DNA of 64,000 nucleotides from Streptomyces polyasparticus (GTDB taxonomy: Bacteria; Actinomycetota; Actinomycetes; Streptomycetales; Streptomycetaceae): assembly GCF_014493765.1 (NCBI RefSeq), contig NZ_JACTVJ010000035.1, forward strand, positions 1-64,000. Reading direction: 5' to 3'. Of the stretch, positions 15,865-23,564 are shown piece after piece. The position numbers and the translations under genes were made by a program. Numbering within the stretch: position 1 is the stretch's first letter; every line of letters starts with the position of its first letter. The notes under the pieces were generated by a model that saw nothing but the letters and a program-made list of their open reading frames with translations, ran no database searches and was not told the DNA's origin.

Positions 15865-16257
15865 TCAGGGAGTCGCGAAGTGGTCGAACTCGCCGTCCCG
15901 TACGCCGAGTTCGAACGTGTGCCACCGGCCGGCGCTCGTGGTCATCACCGTGTCCGGTGCGGCCTGGTCTCGTACGCGGATGGTGTCGCCCTCGGCGTCG
16001 ACGCGGAGCGGGCCGCCTGTCGGGTGCCCCGCCTTGATCCCTTGGATCAGGGCGCTGAAGGCTGCGGGGGTGGTGCGGACTATGGCCCCGGTGGGGTCGG
16101 AGCTCTCGGTGAGATGGATGGTGCCGGGGGCGGCGTCGACGTGTACGCAGGACTCGCCCTCCCCGCAGTACGACGACTTCTGCGGTGTGCTCGCGACGTG
16201 TACGCAGGAGTCGCCAGATCCGCAGTGCGACGACTTCTGCCAGGCATGCATGTGCAT
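15865..16257 (-). CDS. DUF397-domain protein with duplicated N-terminal motif
   Basis: 130 aa. DUF397 proteins are small partners of XRE/DUF5753 regulators in Streptomyces, usually starting W.KSSYS....CVEVA. Here the motif appears twice: QKSSHCGSGDSCVHVA (7-22) and QKSSYCGEGESCVHVD (26-41). The remainder carries a second domain-like half ending in RWHTFELGVRDGEFDHF. It starts at ATG 16257, 9 bp after the XRE gene, with GAGG upstream, so the two form an operon. Such pairs modulate sigma factors or development; the target here is unknown. Confidence 0.86.
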   Translation of the reverse strand: MHMHAWQKSSHCGSGDSCVHVASTPQKSSYCGEGESCVHVDAAPGTIHLTESSDPTGAIVRTTPAAFSALIQGIKAGHPTGGPLRVDAEGDTIRVRDQAAPDTVMTTSAGRWHTFELGVRDGEFDHFATP

Positions 16258-16265
16258 GGGCTACC

Positions 16266-17111
16266 TCACAGTTCTCGAATGATGCTGTGGATGAAGTCTT
16301 GGGACTCGGCGGGATTGAGGGCCATCTCCTCCAGCCGCCCGAACAGGGCCTGGTATTCCGCGAGTTGCGTCCCATCGCTGAGGAAGATCGGGCCGTGGAC
16401 TTGGTCGAGATGAACGGTGTCCAGCTGCGGTACGGGGCCATGCGAGTAGTAGATCGACTGTCCTGAGCCGGGGAACGCTCCGGCTGAGAATGGGATGACC
16501 TGAATGGTGATGTTGTCGCGCTCCCCAGCGCTCAGCACGTGGTCGAGCTGGGCGCGAGCCACTTTGGGCCCTCCGAACTGCATGCGCAGTGCGGCCTCGT
16601 GGATGATCGCCTGGTACGGCGTGGGGGTGTCGCCGTACAGGGTGGCTTGGCGCTTGATGCGGAACGAAACGCGATGCTCGATCTCGGGTGGCGAAAGCAC
16701 GGGTACCACCTGCCGGAACACTTCACGTGCGTGTTCGACGGTTTGAAGCAGGCCTGGAATGTGCGCGGTGATCGCCGTGCGCAGTCGTGTGGCGTGGTGC
16801 TCCACCTCGGCAAGGTCGAGTAGTCCTGCGGACAGGATGCCGCGGTACTCCTCCCACCAACCGCGCCCGCGCTCCCCGGTCATGTCGACGAGTGCGGACA
16901 CGAATTCCTGGTCGGAGCATACGTAATGGCGTGCCAGGGTTCGCAGGCGCTCGGCGCTCACGCCGACGCGACCCGCCTCCATGTTGCTGACCTGGTTCTG
17001 CTTGATGCCCAGGAGTTGACCGGCATCCGTCGCCGTGAGTCCGGCGCGCTCGCGGAGTCTCCGCAGCTCGGCGCCGAATCGGATCTGGCGGCCCGTCGGG
17101 TTGCTTCTCAC
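16266..17111 (-). CDS. XRE-family regulator with DUF5753 domain
   Basis: 281 aa, GTG start (17111) with AGGAGG upstream. The N-terminal HTH_XRE (about 11-66) reads LRRLRERAGLTATDAGQLLG and KQNQVSNMEAGRVGVS. The C-terminal DUF5753 domain (about 90-275) contains ITAHIPGLLQT, YQAIIHEAALRMQFGG and ITIQVIPFSAGA. This is the WhiJ/AbaA-like class paired with DUF397 proteins. It is divergent from an RsbW-like ATPase, giving the common three-component arrangement. A short palindrome at 17147-17161 in the divergent region may be its operator. Confidence 0.93.
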   Translation of the reverse strand: MRSNPTGRQIRFGAELRRLRERAGLTATDAGQLLGIKQNQVSNMEAGRVGVSAERLRTLARHYVCSDQEFVSALVDMTGERGRGWWEEYRGILSAGLLDLAEVEHHATRLRTAITAHIPGLLQTVEHAREVFRQVVPVLSPPEIEHRVSFRIKRQATLYGDTPTPYQAIIHEAALRMQFGGPKVARAQLDHVLSAGERDNITIQVIPFSAGAFPGSGQSIYYSHGPVPQLDTVHLDQVHGPIFLSDGTQLAEYQALFGRLEEMALNPAESQDFIHSIIREL

Positions 17112-17146
17112 GGACTACGTGCCTCCTGGTCACCCACACGAGTGGC

Positions 17147-17161
17147 AGATAATGCATATCT
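17147..17161. promoter_or_regulatory. Short palindrome in the XRE / ATPase divergent region
   Basis: AGATA-ATGCA-TATCT gives 5-bp arms in an AT-rich patch that stands out in this GC-rich DNA, 36 bp upstream of the XRE start. Operator function is a guess based on position. Confidence 0.4.
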
Positions 17162-17289
17162 CGGGATTCGGTTAACGCGATAACTCGGCATCGCTACCTT
17201 AACGGTCAGGCCGATAGCCGGAAGTGCACCACGGGACGCCGTGGCGGAGCCACCGGACCCAACTCACGCCAACCAAAGGAGACTTCGCC

Positions 17290-17703
17290 ATGCCAACCGT
17301 AACCCCGCCCCCCTGGGCGTACACGCTCCAAATGCCCCACGACCCCCGGGCGCCGGGAATCGCCCGCGCAACCCTTCGCGCGATCCTCCACACCCACGAT
17401 CTCGCCGAACTGAGCCTCACCGCCGAGCTGTTGACGAGTGAGCTCGTGACCAATGCGTTCCTGTACGCGGACGGGCCGTATGCCCTCCGTATCGGGGAGC
17501 GGCCCGACGGGCGGTTGCGCGTGGGCGTGTGGGACGCCAACCCCGAGATCCCGCCCCCCTTCGCGGACGTACCCGTACCAGGCGAGCCGGAGCGCGAGGG
17601 CGGGCGCGGGCTGCTGCTCGTGCAGGCGTGCGCCGACCGGTACGGGGCGTACGCGCTCAAGGAGCCCGGGAAATACCTATGGGCGGAGTGTGTTCGCCCG
17701 TGA
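17290..17703 (+). CDS. RsbW-like anti-sigma ATPase (HATPase_c_2)
   Basis: 137 aa from ATG 17290, chosen for the AAAGGAGA ribosome site; a longer frame upstream lacks one. The GHKL ATPase fold is visible in TAELLTSELVTNAFLYAD (N-box), VGVWDANPEIPPP (G1-like) and EGGRGLLLVQACADRYG (G2). In Streptomyces these kinases often sit beside XRE/DUF397 pairs and may bind sigma factors. The 3' end overlaps the convergent LAL regulator by 27 bp. Confidence 0.9.
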   Translation: MPTVTPPPWAYTLQMPHDPRAPGIARATLRAILHTHDLAELSLTAELLTSELVTNAFLYADGPYALRIGERPDGRLRVGVWDANPEIPPPFADVPVPGEPEREGGRGLLLVQACADRYGAYALKEPGKYLWAECVRP

Positions 17704-20658
17704 GGGGTCGAGGACGCGGGCCAACTCGGCGCGGCTGGTCACGCCGAGCTTGGCCGAGAGCCGGTACAGGTGGCCCTCGACCGTGCGGACGGAGAGGGTC
17801 AACCGATCCGCGATCTGCTGGTTGGTGAGGCCCGCCGCCGCGAGGAGGGCGATCTCGCGTTCGCGGCGGGTCAGCGGGAGCGGGCGGGCGAACGCGAGCA
17901 GGGCCGGGGTGCGCAGCCCCTGGCAGTCGGCCGCGAGCCGGTCGGCCGCCGCGGCCTCCGTGCCCGCCGAGCCCGAACGCCCGGCGCGCTGGAAGGCGTC
18001 GGCCGCCTGCGCGTGCGCGTCCGCGGCCGCGGCGGGCGCGCCGCCGTCCAGGAGGAGCAGGGCCGCGGCGCGCAGGGCCTCGCCGTCGTCGTCGGCCAGG
18101 GCGTGGGCGTGCCGGGCGGCGCCCTGTGCGGCGGGGCCGCCCACCTGGAGTTCCAGCTCCGCGAGCCGGTCGGCCGTGGCCCGGCGGGCGTCTCCGAGGC
18201 GTACGGCGGTGTGCAGGGCCCACACCTCGTACGCGAAATGGTGTCGGGAGGCGGCCAGTTGGGCGCCCGTGCGGGCGTGCGCGACCGCCTCGCTGAGGGC
18301 GCCCTCCGCCGCCGCCACCCAGGCGCGGGTCACCCAGAGCTCGGGGTCGCGCACCGCGAACACGGGACTGTGCACGGATTCGGCCTGGGTGAGGGTGTGC
18401 CGTGCCTCGTCCCGCCGGCCGAGGAGCGCGCGGGCGCGAGCCAGGGCCACCAGGGCGAACTGGAGGAAGCCGCCCGCGGTGCCGTGCTCGCGCAGTCCGT
18501 CCACGGCTTCGCGCAGGAGGTGTTCGGCGTCGGCGGTCCTGCCCTGTTCGAGCACGGCCTCGCCGAGCACGCAGTGGGACCGCTCGGGCCCGAACGGGAC
18601 GGCCGCCTCCGCCTCGCGGTGCAACTCGGCCAGCGCCACCGCCTCGCCCGTACGGCCGGACAGCCACGCGCCCACGACCTCGGCCAGCGACAGCGGGGTG
18701 CGCAGATAGCCGAGCTGCCAGGAGCGGGCCAGCGCCGCGCGCGCCTGGCCGGCCGCCTCCCGCGCCGGGCCGCCGCGGCCGCCGACGGCGTGGGCGATGG
18801 TGCGGGTGAGGTGGGCGAGGAGGAGGGGCTCGGGCTGGTCGGCTTGTGCGGCGGTGTCGGCGTCGCGCAGGGCGGCCGTGTCCCCGAAGGTGGACATAAC
18901 CCTCCCGCCCGGGGGCCGAGCCCTTTCAAGGCTATCGGCGCCCACTGACAACGCCGGGGTCCCGGTGACCGGCGCCGAGGTGCCGCCCGACAACTCCGGG
19001 CCCCCACCCGACAACCCCGTAGCCCCACCCGACATCCGCGACCCCCCGGCCAGTACCCCCAAGTAGCCCCGGATCCCGGCAAGGTGGCAGTGCGCCACCG
19101 GGTCCCGCAGCCGGGCCGCAGTCGCCGTGAGCGCGTCGTGGGCCGCCGCCGGGTCCTGCGCGATGAGCGCGAGCCCCATGATCTGGGGCACGGCGGCCTG
19201 GACGTGCTCCAGGTCGGTGCGCGCGAGGCGGGTCAACTCCTCCAGCTCCGCCGCGAGCTGTTCCGTACGGGACTGTGCCGCGACGGCCGTGGCGACCACG
19301 AGTTGGGCGGGGAATCCGGCGCCGCCGGTGAGGGCGGCGCGGGCGAGGCGTTCGGCCAGCGGCATGTCGGCGAGCAGTGCCGCCTGCTGGGCCGAGCGAA
19401 GGGAGAGGCCGGGGTCGGGCGGCAGGTCGGAGTCGAGGCGGAGCAGGGCGCGGCGCAGGCGCGGTGCGGTGGGCTCCTCCCAGGTGCCGGTGCCGCTGAT
19501 GCTGTCCGTGCGGAGCGCGCCGTACGGGCCGCGCCGTCCGTCGGCACGCTCGGGGTCGAGGGCGCGGGCCACGGTGCTGCCGGGGTCGAGGGCGCGGGCC
19601 AGGGTGCTGCCGGGGTCGAGGGCGCGGGCCAGGGTGCCGCGCAGCCGGCGTCCGCGCAGGGTGCCGAGCCCGGCACGGCGGACCTCGCCGTAAAGGGGGT
19701 GGGCGAGCCGGGCGTTGAGCCGGCCGTTCTCGTCCTCGGTGACCGTGACGAGGCCCCGTTCCTCGGCCGCCTCGACCGGGTCCGCCGGGCCGGCCGGCAC
19801 GAGGCGGGCGAGCAGCCGGATGTCGAGAGGCTCGCCGAGTGCCAGATAGTCGACGATCTCCCGTACGGGGTCCGGGAGTTCACCCATGCGGGCCGCGATC
19901 AGGTCGACCAGCGTGGGCGTCACCATCGGGACGCCCTTCCAGCGCCAGGTCTCCGCCGCCTTGTACAGGCCGCCCGTGGCCCGTTCGCCCTCGACGAGGT
20001 GGCGCAGGAACAGCGCGTTGCCTTCCGTGAGATGCCAGAGGCGCTTCGCGGATACGGAGTCCACCGGACCGCCGAGCACCGCGGCGAGCAGCTGTCCGCA
20101 CTCCGCCAGGTCGAGCGGCGGCAGATCGAGCCGCCGCAGCTGCCCGCTCCGCCACAGGCCCGCCACCGCTTCCGGTACGGGCTCACCGGAGCGGACCGTC
20201 AGGACCAGGCCGGCCGCGCCTTCGAGCGCCAACTGCTGGACGAGGAGCGCCGAGAGGTCGTCGAGGAGCTGCGCGTCGTCGATGCCCAGGACGAGCCGGC
20301 GGCGGGGCGCGGCCCGACCCGCGCCTTGGCCCGAGCCCTGGTGGCCGCCCTGGTCCGCTCCCTCGAACAGTGCCTGCCGTGTGCGGTACAGCGCCTCGGC
20401 CGCTCCGGTGTCCACGGGCACGGCCCAGGTGGCGAACGCGCCGAGCGGGACGGCGCGGGCGCCGGGCGTGCCGGCCGCCCAGTGCGTCAAGGCCCCGCGC
20501 CGGGCAGCCTCGGCCACGGCCTCCGCGGCGAGGCGGGTCTTGCCGACCCCCGGCGGTCCGATCAGGACGGTCCCGGCGGGAGAGCGGCCTCCTTTGAGTG
20601 TGTCCGCGATGGTACGTAAGTGCTCGGAGCGGCCGGTAAGCGGCCAATCGGGCGTCAC
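17677..20658 (-). CDS. LAL-type (MalT-like) LuxR transcriptional regulator with AAA ATPase
   Basis: About 993 aa from GTG 20658 (VTPDWPLTGRSEHL). The NTPase domain carries Walker A GPPGVGKT (34-41) and a Walker B-like LVLGIDDAQLLDD. A long helical, TPR-like middle follows, and a C-terminal LuxR HTH: PLTRREREIALLAAAGLTN, QQIADRL, RTVEGHL. LAL regulators activate secondary metabolism or catabolic genes. In the middle, three in-frame 30-bp repeats encode ARALDPGST, and a Gly/Ser/Pro-rich insert (about 18890-19045) interrupts the helical region. The upstream in-frame extension to 20883 is unlikely to be coding. The 3' end overlaps the convergent ATPase gene. Confidence 0.9.
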   Translation of the reverse strand: MTPDWPLTGRSEHLRTIADTLKGGRSPAGTVLIGPPGVGKTRLAAEAVAEAARRGALTHWAAGTPGARAVPLGAFATWAVPVDTGAAEALYRTRQALFEGADQGGHQGSGQGAGRAAPRRRLVLGIDDAQLLDDLSALLVQQLALEGAAGLVLTVRSGEPVPEAVAGLWRSGQLRRLDLPPLDLAECGQLLAAVLGGPVDSVSAKRLWHLTEGNALFLRHLVEGERATGGLYKAAETWRWKGVPMVTPTLVDLIAARMGELPDPVREIVDYLALGEPLDIRLLARLVPAGPADPVEAAEERGLVTVTEDENGRLNARLAHPLYGEVRRAGLGTLRGRRLRGTLARALDPGSTLARALDPGSTVARALDPERADGRRGPYGALRTDSISGTGTWEEPTAPRLRRALLRLDSDLPPDPGLSLRSAQQAALLADMPLAERLARAALTGGAGFPAQLVVATAVAAQSRTEQLAAELEELTRLARTDLEHVQAAVPQIMGLALIAQDPAAAHDALTATAARLRDPVAHCHLAGIRGYLGVLAGGSRMSGGATGLSGGGPELSGGTSAPVTGTPALSVGADSLERARPPGGRVMSTFGDTAALRDADTAAQADQPEPLLLAHLTRTIAHAVGGRGGPAREAAGQARAALARSWQLGYLRTPLSLAEVVGAWLSGRTGEAVALAELHREAEAAVPFGPERSHCVLGEAVLEQGRTADAEHLLREAVDGLREHGTAGGFLQFALVALARARALLGRRDEARHTLTQAESVHSPVFAVRDPELWVTRAWVAAAEGALSEAVAHARTGAQLAASRHHFAYEVWALHTAVRLGDARRATADRLAELELQVGGPAAQGAARHAHALADDDGEALRAAALLLLDGGAPAAAADAHAQAADAFQRAGRSGSAGTEAAAADRLAADCQGLRTPALLAFARPLPLTRREREIALLAAAGLTNQQIADRLTLSVRTVEGHLYRLSAKLGVTSRAELARVLDPSRANTLRP
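19551..19640 (-). repeat. Three in-frame 30-bp tandem repeats in the LAL gene
   Basis: Units 19551-19580, 19581-19610 and 19611-19640 are near identical (CGGGGTCGAGGGCGCGGGCC plus ten bases). They encode repeated ARALDPGS(T) decapeptides, ten codons each, so the frame is kept. They lie between the NTPase domain and the helical domain. Confidence 0.85.
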
Positions 20659-20799
20659 GCACCGAGCATAGGGACCGGCGGCGCCGACGGGAACGGGGTG
20701 TTGACAGCCTGGTCGTACACCCGTAGGGCCCTTCTGGTCCGTCGGAGGAGCCTTGTCGAGCAGGCGAGTTGAGTACTCGGACGCGCGTCCCCGCGGAAT

Positions 20800-20817
20800 C
20801 GAGTAGCCGACTACTCG
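20800..20817. promoter_or_regulatory. Inverted repeat upstream of the secreted DUF6294-like gene
   Basis: CGAGTA-GCCGAC-TACTCG gives 6-bp arms. A related GAGTACTC palindrome lies 22 bp upstream (20771-20778). Both sit between the divergent LAL regulator and the secreted protein gene. They may be operator half-sites; no promoter hexamers could be assigned with confidence. Confidence 0.4.
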
Positions 20818-20903
20818 TGCCGCGCCCCCGTATCGCACGGATTCTGAGGATGTCCCGGACGACAGGCGCCGGGCTCGGTGCACAGCCCACGGGGGAGAGA
20901 TCC

Positions 20904-21464
20904 ATGAACGAGACCAAGAAGTCGAGGAAGCTGATGAACCGCCGCACTCTGGGCGGGGTCGCCGCCCTGGCGGTGGCGGCCGGAACGCTCGGCGTCGCGA
21001 TGGGGATGCCGAACGAGGGCAGCAGCCCGAAGAAGTCCGTCGCCGCCAAGCAGGCCACCGAGACGGCGCAGGCGACCGGGGTGACGCAGGCGGGCGACGC
21101 GAAGGGGATCGTCACGAAGGCGGGCACGGAGACCAAGGTGTTCACCTTCAGGACCACCGCCGTCGGCGACTGCCGCCGGATGAACGGCGCGACCTGGAAG
21201 CTCTCGTCCAACGGGCACGCCTACTTCAAGGGTCACTTCTGGAGCAGCAGCGGTGACGACGCCTGGCTGATGTACGCGAAGCTGCTCGACCACCGCGGCG
21301 GGCTGATCGGCTACCTGCACGCCGACCGCAACCCCGGTGACTCGCGGAAGTTCGTGATCAACCTGTCGGAGGCGAACCAGATCGTCACAGCGGGCCGCAA
21401 CGCGTACTTCGCCGACCACCTCTGGGACGACGTCACGACCATCAGCCTGACGCGGCACTGCTGA
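20904..21464 (+). CDS. Secreted protein, DUF6294-like
   Basis: 186 aa from ATG 20904 with a GGGGGAGAGA ribosome site. The N-terminus (KKSRKLMNRRTLGGVAALAV) is a signal peptide with twin-Arg character. A Ser/Lys/Ala-rich spacer follows, then a domain of about 110 residues (FRTTAVGDCRRMNGATWKLS to TTISLTRHC) with a conserved-looking terminal Cys. I associate this C-terminal domain with the Streptomyces DUF6294 family from memory. No enzymatic motif was seen. It stands alone, divergent from the LAL regulator. Confidence 0.82.
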   Translation: MNETKKSRKLMNRRTLGGVAALAVAAGTLGVAMGMPNEGSSPKKSVAAKQATETAQATGVTQAGDAKGIVTKAGTETKVFTFRTTAVGDCRRMNGATWKLSSNGHAYFKGHFWSSSGDDAWLMYAKLLDHRGGLIGYLHADRNPGDSRKFVINLSEANQIVTAGRNAYFADHLWDDVTTISLTRHC

Positions 21465-21593
21465 CGGCGGCACCGCTGACGGGGGCGTGCGCCCGGCGCG
21501 CACGCCCGGCGTATGGAAATCACCGAAGAGGTGGCGTCCCGGGCGCATCGCGGCTCATGATCTCAACTCATCCTTCGCTTAAGGAGTTTGGGA

Positions 21594-22826
21594 ATGCCGC
21601 ACGCTTCGAACGGTTTCACCAAGACGGGCCTCGGCCGACTGCACGACGTACTGGCCGGGCACGTCGACTCCCAGAAGATCCCCGGTCTCGTCGCCCTCGT
21701 CAGCAGGGGCGACGAGACCCACGTGGAAGTACTCGGCACCTTCGAGCACGGCGGTGGTGGCGCGGCGATGAGCCGCGACACCATCTTCCGGATGGCCTCC
21801 ACGTCCAAGCCCGTCGCGATCGCCGGCGCGATGGTGCTGCTCGACGAGTGCCGGATACGGCTCGACGACCCGGTGGACCAGTGGCTGCCCGAGCTCGCCG
21901 ACCGCCAGGTCCTCAAGCGGTTCGACGGACCGCTGGACGAGACCGAGCCGGCTCGTCGCCCGATCACCGTACGAGACCTCCTGAGCTCCACCTTCGGACT
22001 CGGTATGGACATGACGTCGATCGGCACCCCGGTCATGAACGAGGTGTTCGGCCAGGGGCTCACGCCGAACCTGCCGACGCCGATGCCGGAACCGGACGAG
22101 TTCATGCGCCGGCTCGGCACGCTGCCGCTGATGCACCAGCCGGGGGAGCAGTGGCAGTACCAGCTCAGCCACGACGTGGTGGGCGTGCTCGTGTCGCGCG
22201 TCTCGGGCCAGTCGTACGGTGACTTCCTGCGCGAGCGCATCTTCGAGCCGCTCGGCATGAAGGACACCGGCTTCTACGTACCGGCCGACCAGATGCACCG
22301 CTTCCCGCCGCTGTACGCGCCCGACCCGCAGTCGGGCGAGTTCCACGTCTGGGACACCGCCGAGGGCGGCCGGCACTCCGCGCCGCCGGCCTTCGAGGGT
22401 GGCGGCGGCGGCCTCAACTCGACGGCGGACGACTATCACGCGTACTTCCGGATGCTGCTCAATGGGGGCGTGCATGAGGGTGAGCGCATCCTGTCCCGTC
22501 AGGCCGTCCGGCTCATGACCAGCAACCAGCTGGACGCGGCCCAGACCGCGGCCCGCACCAAGCTGGCCAAGGACAACGTCCACATCTCCTACGGCCAGGG
22601 CCAGCACGGGGGTTGGGGCTTCGGCATGGCGGTACGCACGTACGTCAGCGACTACGCGCCGATCGGCCAGTTCGGCTGGGACGGCGGCTCGGGTGCGTCG
22701 ACGTACGCGGACCCGGTGAACGGCGTGGTCGGCATCCTGCTGACCCAGGTCGGGGCGTCGGCCCCGTACTCCATCCACGCGATGCACGACTTCTGGACGA
22801 CGCTGTACCAGTCCTTGGACGACTGA
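21594..22826 (+). CDS. Serine hydrolase, class C beta-lactamase / esterase family
   Basis: 410 aa from ATG 21594 with AAGGAG at 21581-21586; an in-frame TTG at 21588 is too close to that site. The nucleophile motif SxxK is STSK (S69, K72), followed by a YQLSHDVVG segment at the Tyr motif position and QHGGWGFGM near the C-terminus. There is no signal peptide, so it is probably a cytosolic esterase or amidase rather than an exported beta-lactamase. It stands alone upstream of a convergent lipoprotein gene. Confidence 0.9.
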   Translation: MPHASNGFTKTGLGRLHDVLAGHVDSQKIPGLVALVSRGDETHVEVLGTFEHGGGGAAMSRDTIFRMASTSKPVAIAGAMVLLDECRIRLDDPVDQWLPELADRQVLKRFDGPLDETEPARRPITVRDLLSSTFGLGMDMTSIGTPVMNEVFGQGLTPNLPTPMPEPDEFMRRLGTLPLMHQPGEQWQYQLSHDVVGVLVSRVSGQSYGDFLRERIFEPLGMKDTGFYVPADQMHRFPPLYAPDPQSGEFHVWDTAEGGRHSAPPAFEGGGGGLNSTADDYHAYFRMLLNGGVHEGERILSRQAVRLMTSNQLDAAQTAARTKLAKDNVHISYGQGQHGGWGFGMAVRTYVSDYAPIGQFGWDGGSGASTYADPVNGVVGILLTQVGASAPYSIHAMHDFWTTLYQSLDD

Positions 22827-22865
22827 CCCTCCGCCCCTTCCCTGGTTCCGGTCCCCGTCCCCGTC

Positions 22866-23564
22866 TTAGTCCTTGACGGAGGCGGGGACGGTGGTGGGGA
22901 TCTCCGGCTTGTTGGTGCAGCCGAACTCCTCGGCCATCACTTTTGCCGAGTGCAACAGGTGTTGAAAGTGGCCCTTCTGGCTCTTGTCGCGAGTGAGGCT
23001 GTCCTTCATCTTGCCTTCCAAAGGCACCTCGTTCAGCTGCGAGATGGGTGCCCCCGGCACGCCGCACCGGATGTACACGTAGTACAGCGGGTCGTCGAGC
23101 AACGGGTCCTTCCAGTAGAGGAGCTTTACGTCCGGCCCGGCTTCCGTCATCACCCGCTTTTCCCGCTTGTCGTTGCTTTCCTCGAAGGCAAAATCGAAGG
23201 GGAAGGTGGAAGCTCCGTACTCGATCACCAGATCCTTGTCGCGGGCCTGCGGATTCCCGGCGTGGCAGAGCTCGGAGTTGACGAAGCGAGGAATGTCGTT
23301 CTCGTCCGCAGGTTTCCAGGCGAGAACCTGATCGCGGAATACTGTCCGCGCTTCCGTAACGCTCGAAGAGCTGTTCATCTTCCGCTGGGACTCTGTTGTG
23401 TGGTTCGTGAACCACGCCATGCCTTCCGTCCCGAGCAGCTCCTTGCAGGGTCCCGGGTTGGCGTTTGCAGGGTCCTTCTTCTCCTGCGGAGCCCCGCTAC
23501 TGCACCCGCTGAGGCTGAGTACTGCTGCTCCCAGGAACGCGGCAGCAACGCGCGTACGAACCAT
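22866..23564 (-). CDS. Putative lipoprotein, DUF3558-like
   Basis: 232 aa. A lipoprotein signal peptide ends at the lipobox LSGC (C21). The mature protein has a conserved-looking pattern: CKELLGTEGMAWF near the start, NSELCHAG, YIRCGVPG and a late EEFGC, giving about four cysteines that may pair. The layout resembles actinobacterial DUF3558 lipoproteins, though this is not certain. The start overlaps the stop of the upstream broken gene as TGATG, so they are one transcription unit. It is the last gene of a minus-strand cluster starting at 26049. Confidence 0.8.
   Translation of the reverse strand: MVRTRVAAAFLGAAVLSLSGCSSGAPQEKKDPANANPGPCKELLGTEGMAWFTNHTTESQRKMNSSSSVTEARTVFRDQVLAWKPADENDIPRFVNSELCHAGNPQARDKDLVIEYGASTFPFDFAFEESNDKREKRVMTEAGPDVKLLYWKDPLLDDPLYYVYIRCGVPGAPISQLNEVPLEGKMKDSLTRDKSQKGHFQHLLHSAKVMAEEFGCTNKPEIPTTVPASVKD

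Noticed and set aside
20659-20883. N-terminal extension of the LAL regulator
   Set aside because: It lacks conserved sequence and covers the promoter region with palindromes; the usual LAL start (LTGR.. motif) follows GTG 20658.
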